Origin: Novosphingobium nitrogenifigens DSM 19370
Lineage (GTDB): Bacteria > Pseudomonadota > Alphaproteobacteria > Sphingomonadales > Sphingomonadaceae
NCBI RefSeq assembly: GCF_000192575.1
Contig: NZ_GL876926.1
Span: 1,014,077-1,078,076 of the forward strand
Direction: 5' to 3'
Length of the DNA: 64,000 bases
This document shows, one piece after another, positions 18,511 through 27,287 of the stretch. The stretch's first letter is position 1, and each line of letters starts with the position of its first letter. The position numbers and the translations under genes were made by a program. The notes under the pieces were generated by a model, which made no database searches, was not told the origin of the DNA, and saw only the letters and a list, made by a program, of their open reading frames with translations.

Positions 18511-18539
18511 GACCGGCCCACGATGATCGCGGGCCGGTC
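18511..18539. terminator. Bidirectional hairpin between MFS and fadE
   Basis: Perfect 9-bp stem GACCGGCCC (18511-18519) and GGGCCGGTC (18531-18539), placed exactly between two convergent stop codons. No T-tract follows, but position and stem strength suggest a transcript end for both strands. Confidence 0.6.
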
Positions 18540-18547
18540 CATCGGGA

Positions 18548-20338
18548 TCAGAATGCGGCTTCGTCCATGGCCATGATCGACGCCTTTCCGGCCTTGATCG
18601 CCAGGAAAGCCGCCGTCGCCTGCGGCAACAGGCGATCGTAGAAGAACCGCGCCGTATCGATCTTCGCCTTGTAGAATGCGAGATCGCCTTCGCCGCCTGC
18701 CAGCCTGGCTTGAGCAATCCGGACCGACTTGGCAAAGGTGTACGCCATCGCGACCAGACCCAGAAGGCGCAGGTAATCGGCAGAGGCCGCTCCTGCTTCC
18801 TCCGGATCCTTCATCCCGCGCTCGGCAATCATCGCGGTCGCGCCCTGCAAGGCTTCGAATGCCCGCTTGAGCCCGGTGACGAAGGGCGCCATCGCCCCCT
18901 CGCCGCCGTTCTCTTCGATGAAGGCCGAGACCGGGTGGAAAAAGCTGCGCAAATAGCGGCCCATTTCCGCAGGCATCTTGCGCCCGACCAGATCGAGCGC
19001 CTGAATGCCGTTGGTCCCTTCATAGAGCATGGCGATCCGCGCATCGCGCATATACTGCTCGACGCCGCTTTCGCGAATAAAGCCGTGGCCACCGTAGCAC
19101 TGCACCGCAAGGCTCGCGCTTTCGAGGCCGAGATCGGTGAAAAGCGCCTTCACCACCGGCGTCATCAAGGCAACCAGATCGGCCGCACGCTGACGGACTT
19201 CGGGCGTTTCCCCGTGCTTTTCCGCGTCGAGCGCGCGCGAGATCCAGCCCGCGATGCCGCGACATCCTTCGTTCCAAGCCCGGATGGTGAGCAACATGCG
19301 GCGTACGTCGGGATGGACGATGATGGGGTCTGCAGGCTTGTCGGGATGCTTGGTCCCCGACAGCGAACGGCCCTGCACGCGTTCCTTGGCGTACCAGACA
19401 GCCGACTGATAGGCCGCCTCGCCGATCCCGAGCCCCTGAATGCCGACGCCCACGCGTTCGGCATTCATCATCGTGAACATCGCTTCGAGCCCGCGATGGG
19501 GTTCGCCGACGAGCCAGCCGGTCGCCTCCTCGAACAGCATCTGGCAGGTCGCCGATGCCTTGATGCCCATCTTGTGCTCGATCATCGTACAATGCGCGCC
19601 GTTGCGCACCGACCAGGCCCCCGCCGCATCGGGCAGGAACTTGGGCACGAGGAACAGGCTGATCCCCTTCACCCCGCGCGGGGCATCGGGCAAACGAGCG
19701 AGGACGAGATGGACGATATTGTCCGTCAGGTCCTGTTCCCCCGCCGAAATGAAGATCTTCGCGCCCGAAACCTTGTAGCTGCCGTCGCCTGCCGGTTCGG
19801 CACGCGTGCGCAGGAGGCCGAGATCGGTGCCACAATGCGGTTCGGTCAGACACATCGTCCCCGACCATTCGCCGCCGACCATTTTGGGCAGATAGGTTTC
19901 CTTGAGCGTGTCGGATGCATAGGCATCGATCGCCGCGATCGCACCATTGGTCAGCCCCGGATAGAGGCTGAACGACACGTTGGTCGCGCAGATCATTTCC
20001 TCGACCAGCTTGCCGAGCGCCTCGGGAAGCCCCTGCCCACCCCATTTCGCGGGCAGGACCAGCGCGTTCCAGCCGCCCTCGACGAACTGGCGGAAGGCAT
20101 CCTTGAACCCGGCGGGCGTGCGCACCACGCCGTTCTCGAAATGACAGCCTTCCTCGTCGCCGCTGCGGTTGAGCGGCAGAAGCACGTTTTCGCACAGTTT
20201 CGCCGCTTCGGTCAGGACCGCTTCGGCAAGCTCGGGGGTAATCTCGGCAAAGGCGGACAGATCGCCAAAGCCGTCATCGGTGTGCAGTTCGTTGAGCACG
20301 AACTGCATGTCGCGCAAAGGCGCAGAATAGACCTGCAT
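18548..20338 (-). CDS. fadE: Acyl-CoA dehydrogenase
   Basis: FAD-dependent acyl-CoA dehydrogenase, 596 aa, longer than the roughly 380-aa classical enzymes because of a C-terminal extension, as in the large alpha-/gammaproteobacterial family often paired with fadJ and fadA. Motifs include MCLTEPHCGTDLG (FAD region), GVGIQGLGIGEAAYQ, and YEGTNGIQALDLVGRK with the catalytic Glu. It introduces the trans-2 double bond in the first step of beta-oxidation. It is the third gene of the thiolase-hydratase/dehydrogenase-dehydrogenase run, 18 nt after fadJ, so the three probably form one operon covering a full cycle. The symbol is functional; chain-length preference is unknown. Confidence 0.9.
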   Translation of the reverse strand: MQVYSAPLRDMQFVLNELHTDDGFGDLSAFAEITPELAEAVLTEAAKLCENVLLPLNRSGDEEGCHFENGVVRTPAGFKDAFRQFVEGGWNALVLPAKWGGQGLPEALGKLVEEMICATNVSFSLYPGLTNGAIAAIDAYASDTLKETYLPKMVGGEWSGTMCLTEPHCGTDLGLLRTRAEPAGDGSYKVSGAKIFISAGEQDLTDNIVHLVLARLPDAPRGVKGISLFLVPKFLPDAAGAWSVRNGAHCTMIEHKMGIKASATCQMLFEEATGWLVGEPHRGLEAMFTMMNAERVGVGIQGLGIGEAAYQSAVWYAKERVQGRSLSGTKHPDKPADPIIVHPDVRRMLLTIRAWNEGCRGIAGWISRALDAEKHGETPEVRQRAADLVALMTPVVKALFTDLGLESASLAVQCYGGHGFIRESGVEQYMRDARIAMLYEGTNGIQALDLVGRKMPAEMGRYLRSFFHPVSAFIEENGGEGAMAPFVTGLKRAFEALQGATAMIAERGMKDPEEAGAASADYLRLLGLVAMAYTFAKSVRIAQARLAGGEGDLAFYKAKIDTARFFYDRLLPQATAAFLAIKAGKASIMAMDEAAF

Positions 20339-20356
20339 CTCGTCTCTCCCTTGGTA

Positions 20357-22687
20357 TCAGTTGCGCAGGGGCTTGCCGGTCTTGAGCATGTGCTCGATCC
20401 GGTTTTGAGTGCCGGGATGGCGGACCAGCGCGAGAAACGCCTTGCGCTCGAGCGCGAGGAGATCCCCTTCGGCCACGGTATCGACCAGGTCGGCTTCCCC
20501 CCCGGTCAGGACATCGGCGAGATGTCCCGCGACGACCGCATCGTGCGGCGTCGCCATGCCGCGCGCGCGGAAGCCCGCAACCGCCAGTTCCAGCGCGGCC
20601 TTGCCCCCGGCGCCCGGCAGGCGATAGGTCGGCGGCGCGGGCGGTTGATACCCTTCGGCCAGAGCGAGCGCACGGGCCTTGGCATCGGCCAGCAGACGAT
20701 CGCGGTTCATCGTGATCCCGTCGGTCGGGCGCAGGAACCCGAGGTCCATCGCTTCGGCCGCTGATTTCGACACGGTCGCGGTCGAGATCGTCTCGAAGAC
20801 TTTCGAAACGGCCGGAACCGGGCCCTTGGGCAATCCCTTGGCCGCCTGCCAGCGCGCCAGCATTTCGCCGCACCCGCCCCATCCCGGAACCAGACCAACC
20901 CCGCATTCGACAAGGCCGATATAGCTTTCGGCATGGGCCTGCACCGCGTCGGCATGGAGCACGATTTCGCACCCGCCGCCCAGCGCCAGTCCGGCAGGCG
21001 CCGCCACGACCGGGAACGGCGCATACTTCAACGCCTTGAGCGCCATTTGCCCGCCGCTCACCATCTTTTCGATTTCGCCCCATGCGGCGATGTTGATGGC
21101 AAACAGGGCAAGGCCGAGATTGGCCCCGGCGGAAAAGGCACTGCCTTCGTTATAGACGACCAGAGCCTTGAACTTGCTCGCAACCAGCGGAACCGCCTGC
21201 CCGATCAATTTCAGGATCTCGCCGTCGATCGCGTTCATCTTGCTCGTGAATTCGAGCGCAGCAACGCCGTCGCCGATGTCCCACAAGGCGGCCGACGCGT
21301 TCCGGATGATCGGCTTTGCCCCGAGCTTGATGTCTTCGAGCAGAAGCACGCCGTCGGGACGGACCAGATCGTGGTAAGCCCCATCGAGCCCGAGGTACTG
21401 CCGCTTGCCCGCTTCAATCCGATAGAACGGACGCCCCGCCGCAATCCGCAGCACTTCGGGTACGGCCTTGCCATCGGCTTCGAGCCGGGCGACGAAATCG
21501 GCTCCGCCGATCCGGTCGATCAGTTCGAACGGCCCGTATTTCCAGTTGTAGCCGAGCTTCATCGCCGCATCGATGGCAACCACGTCATCGGCTGCCTGCG
21601 GCAACAACGATGCCGCATAGGTCAGCGTCGCGCCCAGAATGGCCCAGGCATAGGCCCCCGCCTTTCCGGGCAGGGCGAGCAAGGCCTTGAGATCCTTTTG
21701 CGCGGCCGACGGCAACGACGCAGGCTTGGCCTGCGGACGGTATTCGCCACTTGCCAGGTCGATCGCCTCGCGACGTTTGCCCGCCTCGCGGTTGATGCGA
21801 TAGAAACCGCCCTTGCCCTTGCGCCCGGTCAGGCCCTCGCCAATCATCCGCGTGATCAGCGGATGGTCGATCGCGATCGCATGATAGGGATCGTCTGCGG
21901 GAAGCGTGCTGGTCAGGCTCGCTTTCAGATGCGGCATGAGATCGATCCCGACCAGATCGACGAGGCCGAAAATCCCGGTCTTGGGCACGCCCATCGGCTT
22001 GCCCGCAATGGCATCGGCTTCCTCGACCGTCAGGCCCAGATCGAAAGCGGCATTGACCGCGCTCTGCAACCAGAACGTACCGACACGATTGGCCAGGAAG
22101 CCCGGCGTGTCCTTGCAAGCCACGATCGTCTTGCCCAGTGCGCGGTCGGCAAAGTCGGAAATCCGCGCCACCAGTGCCGCATCGCTGGCCGGCCCTGCCA
22201 CCACTTCGAGCAGGCGCATATAGCGCGGCGGGTTGAAGAAGTGGGTGATGAAAAAATCGCGCGCAAAGCCTTCGGAACGTCCCGCGACGAGATGCCCGAG
22301 CGGGATCGTCGAGGTATTCGAGGTTACGGCCGTGCCCGGACGGCGCACCGCCTCCAGCTTTTCGTAAAGCGCGTGCTTCAGGTCGAGGCGCTCGATGATC
22401 GCCTCGATCACCCAGTCGCATTCGGCGACCCGGGCGAGATCATCCTCGATATTGCCGACTTCGACCAGCTTGGCCGCACGCTTCGACATGAATGCGGCGG
22501 GCTCTGCCTTTTGCAGACGCTTGAGCGCCCCTGCTGCCACCGCATTGCGATCGGCAGGATCGCGCACGATGTCGAGCAGCAGGACCGGAACCCCGGCGTT
22601 GGCGACTTGCGCGGCGATGCCCGCGCCCATCACCCCGGCGCCGATGACGCAGACCTTGCGCACCGGCTCAGTTGCAATGCTGCTCAT
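20357..22687 (-). CDS. fadJ: 3-hydroxyacyl-CoA dehydrogenase/enoyl-CoA hydratase
   Basis: Bifunctional beta-oxidation enzyme, 776 aa. The NAD-binding hydroxyacyl-CoA dehydrogenase half comes first (VCVIGAGVMGAGIA near residue 12, FFITHFFNPPRYM, NRVGTFWLQ). The crotonase half is at the C-terminus (from about residue 455), with APAGLALGGGCE and GLVECGVGLVPGWGG carrying the two catalytic Glu positions. This order is the reverse of E. coli FadB/FadJ but is common in alphaproteobacteria. The ATG at 22687 shares its A with the thiolase stop (TGATG), so it is translationally coupled. It hydrates enoyl-CoA and oxidises the 3-hydroxyacyl-CoA. Confidence 0.93.
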   Translation of the reverse strand: MSSIATEPVRKVCVIGAGVMGAGIAAQVANAGVPVLLLDIVRDPADRNAVAAGALKRLQKAEPAAFMSKRAAKLVEVGNIEDDLARVAECDWVIEAIIERLDLKHALYEKLEAVRRPGTAVTSNTSTIPLGHLVAGRSEGFARDFFITHFFNPPRYMRLLEVVAGPASDAALVARISDFADRALGKTIVACKDTPGFLANRVGTFWLQSAVNAAFDLGLTVEEADAIAGKPMGVPKTGIFGLVDLVGIDLMPHLKASLTSTLPADDPYHAIAIDHPLITRMIGEGLTGRKGKGGFYRINREAGKRREAIDLASGEYRPQAKPASLPSAAQKDLKALLALPGKAGAYAWAILGATLTYAASLLPQAADDVVAIDAAMKLGYNWKYGPFELIDRIGGADFVARLEADGKAVPEVLRIAAGRPFYRIEAGKRQYLGLDGAYHDLVRPDGVLLLEDIKLGAKPIIRNASAALWDIGDGVAALEFTSKMNAIDGEILKLIGQAVPLVASKFKALVVYNEGSAFSAGANLGLALFAINIAAWGEIEKMVSGGQMALKALKYAPFPVVAAPAGLALGGGCEIVLHADAVQAHAESYIGLVECGVGLVPGWGGCGEMLARWQAAKGLPKGPVPAVSKVFETISTATVSKSAAEAMDLGFLRPTDGITMNRDRLLADAKARALALAEGYQPPAPPTYRLPGAGGKAALELAVAGFRARGMATPHDAVVAGHLADVLTGGEADLVDTVAEGDLLALERKAFLALVRHPGTQNRIEHMLKTGKPLRN

Positions 22688-23820
22688 CAGATCGCCTCCA
22701 GAACCGTCGCGATGCCCTGTCCGCCGCCGATGCACTGGGTAGCGAGCGCGAAACGACCGCCTTCCCGCTTGAGCAGGGCCGCCGCCTTGCCGACGATGCG
22801 CGCACCGGTCGCGCCCAGCGGATGGCCGAGCGCGATCGCCCCGCCGTCGAGATTGATCTTGGTCGGATCGAGCCCGAGATCGGCGATGCAGGCCAGCGCC
22901 TGGCTGGCGAAGGCTTCGTTGAGTTCGATAACGTCGAGATCGCCCACGCCGATCCCCGCGCGTGCCAGCGCCTTGCGGCTCGATTCCACCGGACCGATGC
23001 CCATGATGTCCGGGCTGCATCCCGAAATCGCCGTGGCGCGGATGCGCGCAAGGATCGGCAACCCGTTGGCGCGGGCATAGGCCTCGCTCGCCACCAGGAC
23101 CGCGCTCGCCCCGTCTGTCAGCGGCGAGGACGTGCCCGCCGTCACCGTCCCGGTCGCGCTGAACGCGGGCTTCAATCCGGCAAGAGTCTCGGCCGTCGTC
23201 GCCGGACGCGGGCATCCGTCGACATCGACCGTTCCGCCCTTGGTCACGATCGGCACGATTTCGTCGGCAAAGCGACCTGCGGCCATCGCAGCCCCGGCCT
23301 TCTGCTGGCTGGCAACGGCAAAGGCTTCCTGCTGCGCGCGGTCGATGCCGTAGCGCGTGGCAAGGTTTTCAGCGGTATCACCCATGCCGATATAGGCGGC
23401 GCTGGTCTTGGCAAGCTCGGGATTGGGCAGCGGGTTGAACCCCATCATCGGCACCCGGCTCATCGATTCGATCCCCGCCGCAACAAAGACTTCGCCGGCA
23501 CCAAGCGCGATCTGCCCCGCCGCGTAATGCACCGCGCTCATCGACGAGCCGCAGAAACGATTGACCGTCATGCCGCCCACCGATTGCGGCAGTCCCGCCA
23601 GCATCCCGATCAGACGCGCGACGTTGAAGCCCTGCTCGCCTTCGGGAAAAGCGCAACCGACGACCAGATCCTCGATCGCGGAAACATCGACGCCGGTCCG
23701 CTCGACCAGCCCGCGCACGACTGCCCCGGCAAGGTCGTCGGGACGGGTGCGGGCCAGCGCACCCTTTCCGGCGAGGTGAAACGGAGACCGGGCAAAACCG
23801 GCAACAACCACATCAGGCAT
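22687..23820 (-). CDS. fadA: Acetyl-CoA acyltransferase (thiolase)
   Basis: Thiolase, 377 aa, that cleaves 3-ketoacyl-CoA to acetyl-CoA and a shortened acyl-CoA. The nucleophilic Cys90 is in NRFCGSSMSA. The C-terminal GHPLGATGAR and CIGGGQG carry the catalytic His and second Cys. The ATG at 23820 has GGAAGGA upstream and starts the conserved PDVVVAGFARSPF. It is first in the fadA-fadJ-fadE operon and is divergent from fadD across a gap that holds a 7-8-7 inverted repeat. A biosynthetic acetoacetyl-CoA role is possible but context favours degradation. Confidence 0.93.
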   Translation of the reverse strand: MPDVVVAGFARSPFHLAGKGALARTRPDDLAGAVVRGLVERTGVDVSAIEDLVVGCAFPEGEQGFNVARLIGMLAGLPQSVGGMTVNRFCGSSMSAVHYAAGQIALGAGEVFVAAGIESMSRVPMMGFNPLPNPELAKTSAAYIGMGDTAENLATRYGIDRAQQEAFAVASQQKAGAAMAAGRFADEIVPIVTKGGTVDVDGCPRPATTAETLAGLKPAFSATGTVTAGTSSPLTDGASAVLVASEAYARANGLPILARIRATAISGCSPDIMGIGPVESSRKALARAGIGVGDLDVIELNEAFASQALACIADLGLDPTKINLDGGAIALGHPLGATGARIVGKAAALLKREGGRFALATQCIGGGQGIATVLEAI

Positions 23821-23897
23821 CGAACATCCTTCCAGCTTGCGCACCCTCATCCGGGTGTCTGTTGCGTCGCCCGTCATCCAACGGAATCAGCACGACC

Positions 23898-23919
23898 GCA
23901 CCATCTCCTCTAATGGTGC
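23898..23919. promoter_or_regulatory. Inverted repeat between fadA and fadD
   Basis: Perfect 7-bp arms GCACCAT (23898-23904) and ATGGTGC (23913-23919) with an 8-nt spacer lie between the divergent fadA and fadD starts. This is a candidate operator for a fatty-acid regulator, possibly the nearby MerR protein. The link is inferred. Confidence 0.4.
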
Positions 23920-24155
23920 CAAACTTTCCCTATGCGTCAACCTGATTTTGGTGCATGATCCGATTCGTCACGGCGAAAGACGCCGGGCAGGATTGGGCAG
24001 GCAAGTACCCGCCCGACGGGACAAGAGGATGCGTCCATGATGAAGGGTCTGCCCGGAATTGCCGGGATTCCCGCGCGCCGATCACACCCCGTCGCGCGGT
24101 TTCGCAACACCCCGGTCACAGCCCCGGCGCCTCGCCCATGCATTGCGAGGCACAG

Positions 24156-25862
24156 ATGATGACGAGTGCACCGATCCGGCCCGTCGAGCCCCATTCTCCC
24201 GCATCCGGGCCCGCCGACACGACGCCTTGGGAACCGCCGGTCATGCTGATCGGGGACTTGCTCGAGGGCACCGTGCGCGATCATCCCGATCGCATCGGCG
24301 TCGATTTTCTCGGCCGCACATGGACCTGGGCGCAGATCGGCGAATATGTCGCCCGGGCCGCGCGCGGCTTGCAGGATCTGGGGCTCAGGAAAGGCGATCG
24401 GCTCGCGCTCTGCCTCCCCAACACGCCCTATTACATTGCGCTCTATTACGCGGCGGCGCGGATCGGGGTGGTCATCGTCAATCTCAATCCTCTCTATACC
24501 GAGCGGGAATTGACCCATCTCCTGACCGATTCCGGCGCCTGCGCCATCGCGGTTCCCGACGTCGCGGAAATTCACGGCAAAGTGCTGGAAATCGCGGGGA
24601 AAACCGCGCTTCGCCATATTCTTGTCTGCCCAATGGCGGGCATTCTTCCCTGGCTCAAAGGCCTGGGCTGGCGCTTCTTGAAGCGGCGCGATCATGCCCG
24701 CATTCCGGCACGCGAAACCGGTGGCGTGCGCCATGTGCGCTTTGATGACCTGATCGCCAACCGCGCCGCGCCCGATCCGGTCGCGGTGGCCCCGCATGAC
24801 CTTGCCGTGCTGCAATATACCGGCGGGACCACCGGCATTCCCAAGGGCGCCATGCTCACGCACCGCAATCTGACGGCCAATGCCCTGCAACAACAGCGCC
24901 ACATCGGCGTCGATCTGCCCCCGCCTCAGCGCACGCTGGCAGTCTTGCCGTTCTTTCACGTCTTCGCGCTGACTGCCGTACTCGATTTCTCGGTGCTGAT
25001 CGGTTCGGAACTCGTGCTGCTGCCGCGCTTCGAGATGAAAGCCATGCTGGCGACCATCCGCCGCAAGCCACCGACGATGTTCTTCGGCGTACCGACCCTG
25101 TTCATCGCAATTAACGCCTTGCCGGACAAGGACATTCCCGATCTTTCGACAGTGATCGCCTCCATTTCCGGCGGCGCCCCCCTGCCCCACGACGTGCGCC
25201 ACACGTTCGAGGCAAGGACCGGCGCGCGCATCTGCGAAGGCTATGGCCTGACCGAAGCGTCACCGGTCATTGCCTGCAATCCCGTCTTCGGCGAAGCGCG
25301 CGACGATTCCTGCGGCGTCGCATTCCCCGGCACCATTCTGGAAATCCGCGACCCCGACCATCCCGAACGCATTCTGGGCGTAGGCGAACGCGGTGAAGTC
25401 TGCGCGCGCGGACCGCAGGTCATGGCCGGATACTGGAAACGCCCCGACGAAACCGCCGCAACATTCATCGACGGGGCACTGCGCACCGGCGACGTCGGGT
25501 ACTTCGACGCCGACGGCTACCTCTACCTCGTCGACCGGATCAAGGACGTAATCCTGTGCGGTGGCTACAACGTCTATCCGCGCCTGATCGAGGAAGCTGC
25601 CTACGAACACCCTGCCATCGAGGAAGCGATCGCCATCGGCATCCCGGATCCCTATCGCGGCCAAAGCCCCAAGCTCTTCATCAAACTGCACGACGGCACC
25701 AGCCTTGCCCCCGAAGACTTGCGCGCGTTCCTGTCCGAACGGCTGAGCAAGATCGAGCTGCCCAAGGCGATCGAGATCCGCGACCGCCTGCCGCGCACGA
25801 TGATCGGCAAGCTCTCAAAAAAGGAACTGGTGGAAGAGGAACGCGCCCGTGCGGCACAATGA
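24156..25862 (+). CDS. fadD: Long-chain fatty acid-CoA ligase
   Basis: ATP/AMP-forming acyl-CoA synthetase of the ANL superfamily, 568 aa from the ATG at 24156 (a second ATG follows directly; GCGAGG lies upstream). Motif A is YTGGTTGIPKGAML, the acyl-site region is EGYGLTEASPV, the adenylate-binding motif is RTGDVGYFD, the hinge is DRIKDVI, and the catalytic Lys of the C-terminal domain lies in GKLSKKEL. It activates free fatty acids for beta-oxidation. It is divergent from the fadA-fadJ-fadE operon and about 100 nt upstream of a MerR gene on the same strand. Confidence 0.92.
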   Translation: MMTSAPIRPVEPHSPASGPADTTPWEPPVMLIGDLLEGTVRDHPDRIGVDFLGRTWTWAQIGEYVARAARGLQDLGLRKGDRLALCLPNTPYYIALYYAAARIGVVIVNLNPLYTERELTHLLTDSGACAIAVPDVAEIHGKVLEIAGKTALRHILVCPMAGILPWLKGLGWRFLKRRDHARIPARETGGVRHVRFDDLIANRAAPDPVAVAPHDLAVLQYTGGTTGIPKGAMLTHRNLTANALQQQRHIGVDLPPPQRTLAVLPFFHVFALTAVLDFSVLIGSELVLLPRFEMKAMLATIRRKPPTMFFGVPTLFIAINALPDKDIPDLSTVIASISGGAPLPHDVRHTFEARTGARICEGYGLTEASPVIACNPVFGEARDDSCGVAFPGTILEIRDPDHPERILGVGERGEVCARGPQVMAGYWKRPDETAATFIDGALRTGDVGYFDADGYLYLVDRIKDVILCGGYNVYPRLIEEAAYEHPAIEEAIAIGIPDPYRGQSPKLFIKLHDGTSLAPEDLRAFLSERLSKIELPKAIEIRDRLPRTMIGKLSKKELVEEERARAAQ

Positions 25863-25896
25863 TCTATCAACACCGAATGCGGGCGGGTTGCACTTT

Positions 25897-25945
25897 GCGC
25901 ATTGATCTCCCGTCAGGATTCTGGTCCCATTCCCGATCAATGCGC
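25897..25945. promoter_or_regulatory. 11-bp inverted repeat upstream of merR
   Basis: Perfect arms GCGCATTGATC (25897-25907) and GATCAATGCGC (25935-25945), spaced by 27 nt, end 22 nt before the MerR start codon. There is no T-run, so an operator for autoregulation is more likely than a terminator of fadD. Confidence 0.45.
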
Positions 25946-25967
25946 GGGAGAAAGCGGTCGTCGCACC

Positions 25968-26447
25968 ATGGATGAACTGGCAAATCAACCCGGCACCGAT
26001 CCCGATACCGTTTCCGATCTCCCGCTCCCGTCGTTCACCTCTCGCGAGGCCGACGATGCGCTGGCCGGATTGAAAGGGATCAACGAAGTCGCAGCCGCAC
26101 TCGGCATCACGCATCGCACCTTGCGCTTTTACGAGGACAAGGGGCTGATCGAACCTGCGCGCGTGGGCAATACCCGCATCTATTCGCGGCGCGACGTCGC
26201 CCGGATGCAATTGATCCTGCGCGGCAAGCGGCTCGGCTTCTCGATCCGCGAGATCAAGGACTTCCTCGATCTTTACGATGCCGATCCGTCCCAACTGGAA
26301 CAGATGCAGCATCTGCTGGCCCAGGTCCGCACTCGCCTGCGCCAGCTCGAACGTCAGCGTGCCGCCTTGCAGATGACGATCGCCGAATTGAAAACAATGG
26401 AATTGCAGGCCCGCGAGCGCATCGCGGAACTGACCCGCAAGGACTGA
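25968..26447 (+). CDS. MerR-family transcription regulator
   Basis: MerR-family DNA-binding protein, 159 aa. The winged HTH spans about residues 35-100: INEVAAALGITHRTLRFYED, then GLIEPARVGNTRIYSRRDV. A long C-terminal coiled coil (QMQHLLAQVRTRLRQLERQR and onward) would form the dimer. There is no C-terminal effector domain and no metal-binding Cys, so it is not a mercury- or copper-type sensor. The layout resembles MerR regulators that control acyl-CoA pathways, and it sits directly after fadD, so control of beta-oxidation is plausible. ATG 25968 is the best start for the domain. Confidence 0.85.
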   Translation: MDELANQPGTDPDTVSDLPLPSFTSREADDALAGLKGINEVAAALGITHRTLRFYEDKGLIEPARVGNTRIYSRRDVARMQLILRGKRLGFSIREIKDFLDLYDADPSQLEQMQHLLAQVRTRLRQLERQRAALQMTIAELKTMELQARERIAELTRKD

Positions 26448-26471
26448 TGCGGCGGCCGTGACCGCCGCATC
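26446..26471. terminator. Bidirectional hairpin between merR and cytochrome b561
   Basis: Perfect 10-bp stem GATGCGGCGG (26446-26455) and CCGCCGCATC (26462-26471) with a 6-nt loop lies between convergent stops. It overlaps the last bases of the merR stop codon and has no T-tract. Confidence 0.6.
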
Positions 26472-26480
26472 GTCACGGCA

Positions 26481-27056
26481 TCACTTGCCGAACCACATCC
26501 GCTGAAACTGCTTTTCGCGGTCGAGGAACTGGTGCTTGAGCGCACCGGCAATGTGCAGGATCAGCGCCGCGATCAGGATCTTGGCGGCAATTTCATGTGT
26601 TTCGCCGAAAATTCCGTCCCAGAATTCACGACCCGCATCATCCATTCCATTGAAGAACGGCAGATGGAACCAAGGGATCGCGTCGAACAGCACCAGGGGC
26701 TTGCCCACCGAGCCCTTCCACGCCGATTCCGCGAACCAGCCCGCGACGGGAACGAGGATCATCAACAGATAGAGCAAGTGATGGACGCCGACCGAAAGCT
26801 TGCGCTCCCACGGCTTCAGGCTGGCGAGCGGCGCCGGGCCGGGATGTCCGATTTTCCACAGCACGCGCAAGGCGACGAGACCGATGATGGTGATCCCGAT
26901 CGACTTGTGCAGCGCGACCGCCGCGTGAACCTGATCCTTGGGCAGGTCGTCAAACCCCAGCCCTTTCCAGAGGTTGAAAATGATGCCGATGGCGACAAGC
27001 CAGTGCAGCGCCACGGCGACCGCAGTGTAGCGGCCGGTATTGGATCCTTCGGGCAT
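26481..27056 (-). CDS. Cytochrome b561 family protein
   Basis: Inner-membrane di-heme b-type cytochrome, 191 aa, with four transmembrane helices. Candidate heme His ligands are in LHWLVAIG (TM1), VHHLLYLLMI (third helix) and the late ETHEIAA...LILHIAGALKH. The ATG at 27056 follows GGAGACG and begins the conserved N-terminus before RYTAVAVALHW. Members move electrons between quinol and a periplasmic or membrane partner, or respond to superoxide (CybB type). It is divergent from a CarF-like desaturase, which would need electrons; a functional link is only a guess. Confidence 0.88.
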   Translation of the reverse strand: MPEGSNTGRYTAVAVALHWLVAIGIIFNLWKGLGFDDLPKDQVHAAVALHKSIGITIIGLVALRVLWKIGHPGPAPLASLKPWERKLSVGVHHLLYLLMILVPVAGWFAESAWKGSVGKPLVLFDAIPWFHLPFFNGMDDAGREFWDGIFGETHEIAAKILIAALILHIAGALKHQFLDREKQFQRMWFGK

Positions 27057-27287
27057 ACGACAACGTCTCCGACATGCTTTGTTTCGTTGCGCGTGTTCGA
27101 ATGCCCCCATTGCGAACCGGGCGGAAAGCTCCGCCTGCCGGGCATGTCCAGCCTCACGCGCATTTCACTTCATCCCAGATCGCAAGGCTTTCAGCAATCG
27201 GGATTTGTTGCCGGTGCTTCCCATAGCCCGGCCGGACGCGTATCGGCCCATGATGGGGCCAGGGACACAATTGAGCGGATTTCGGGC

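Noticed and set aside
18710..20764. Open frame of 684 codons opposite fadE/fadJ
   Set aside because: Antisense shadow of acyl-CoA dehydrogenase; no motif.
23937..25202. Open frame on the minus strand opposite fadD
   Set aside because: The fadD frame has all ANL motifs; the mirror frame has none.
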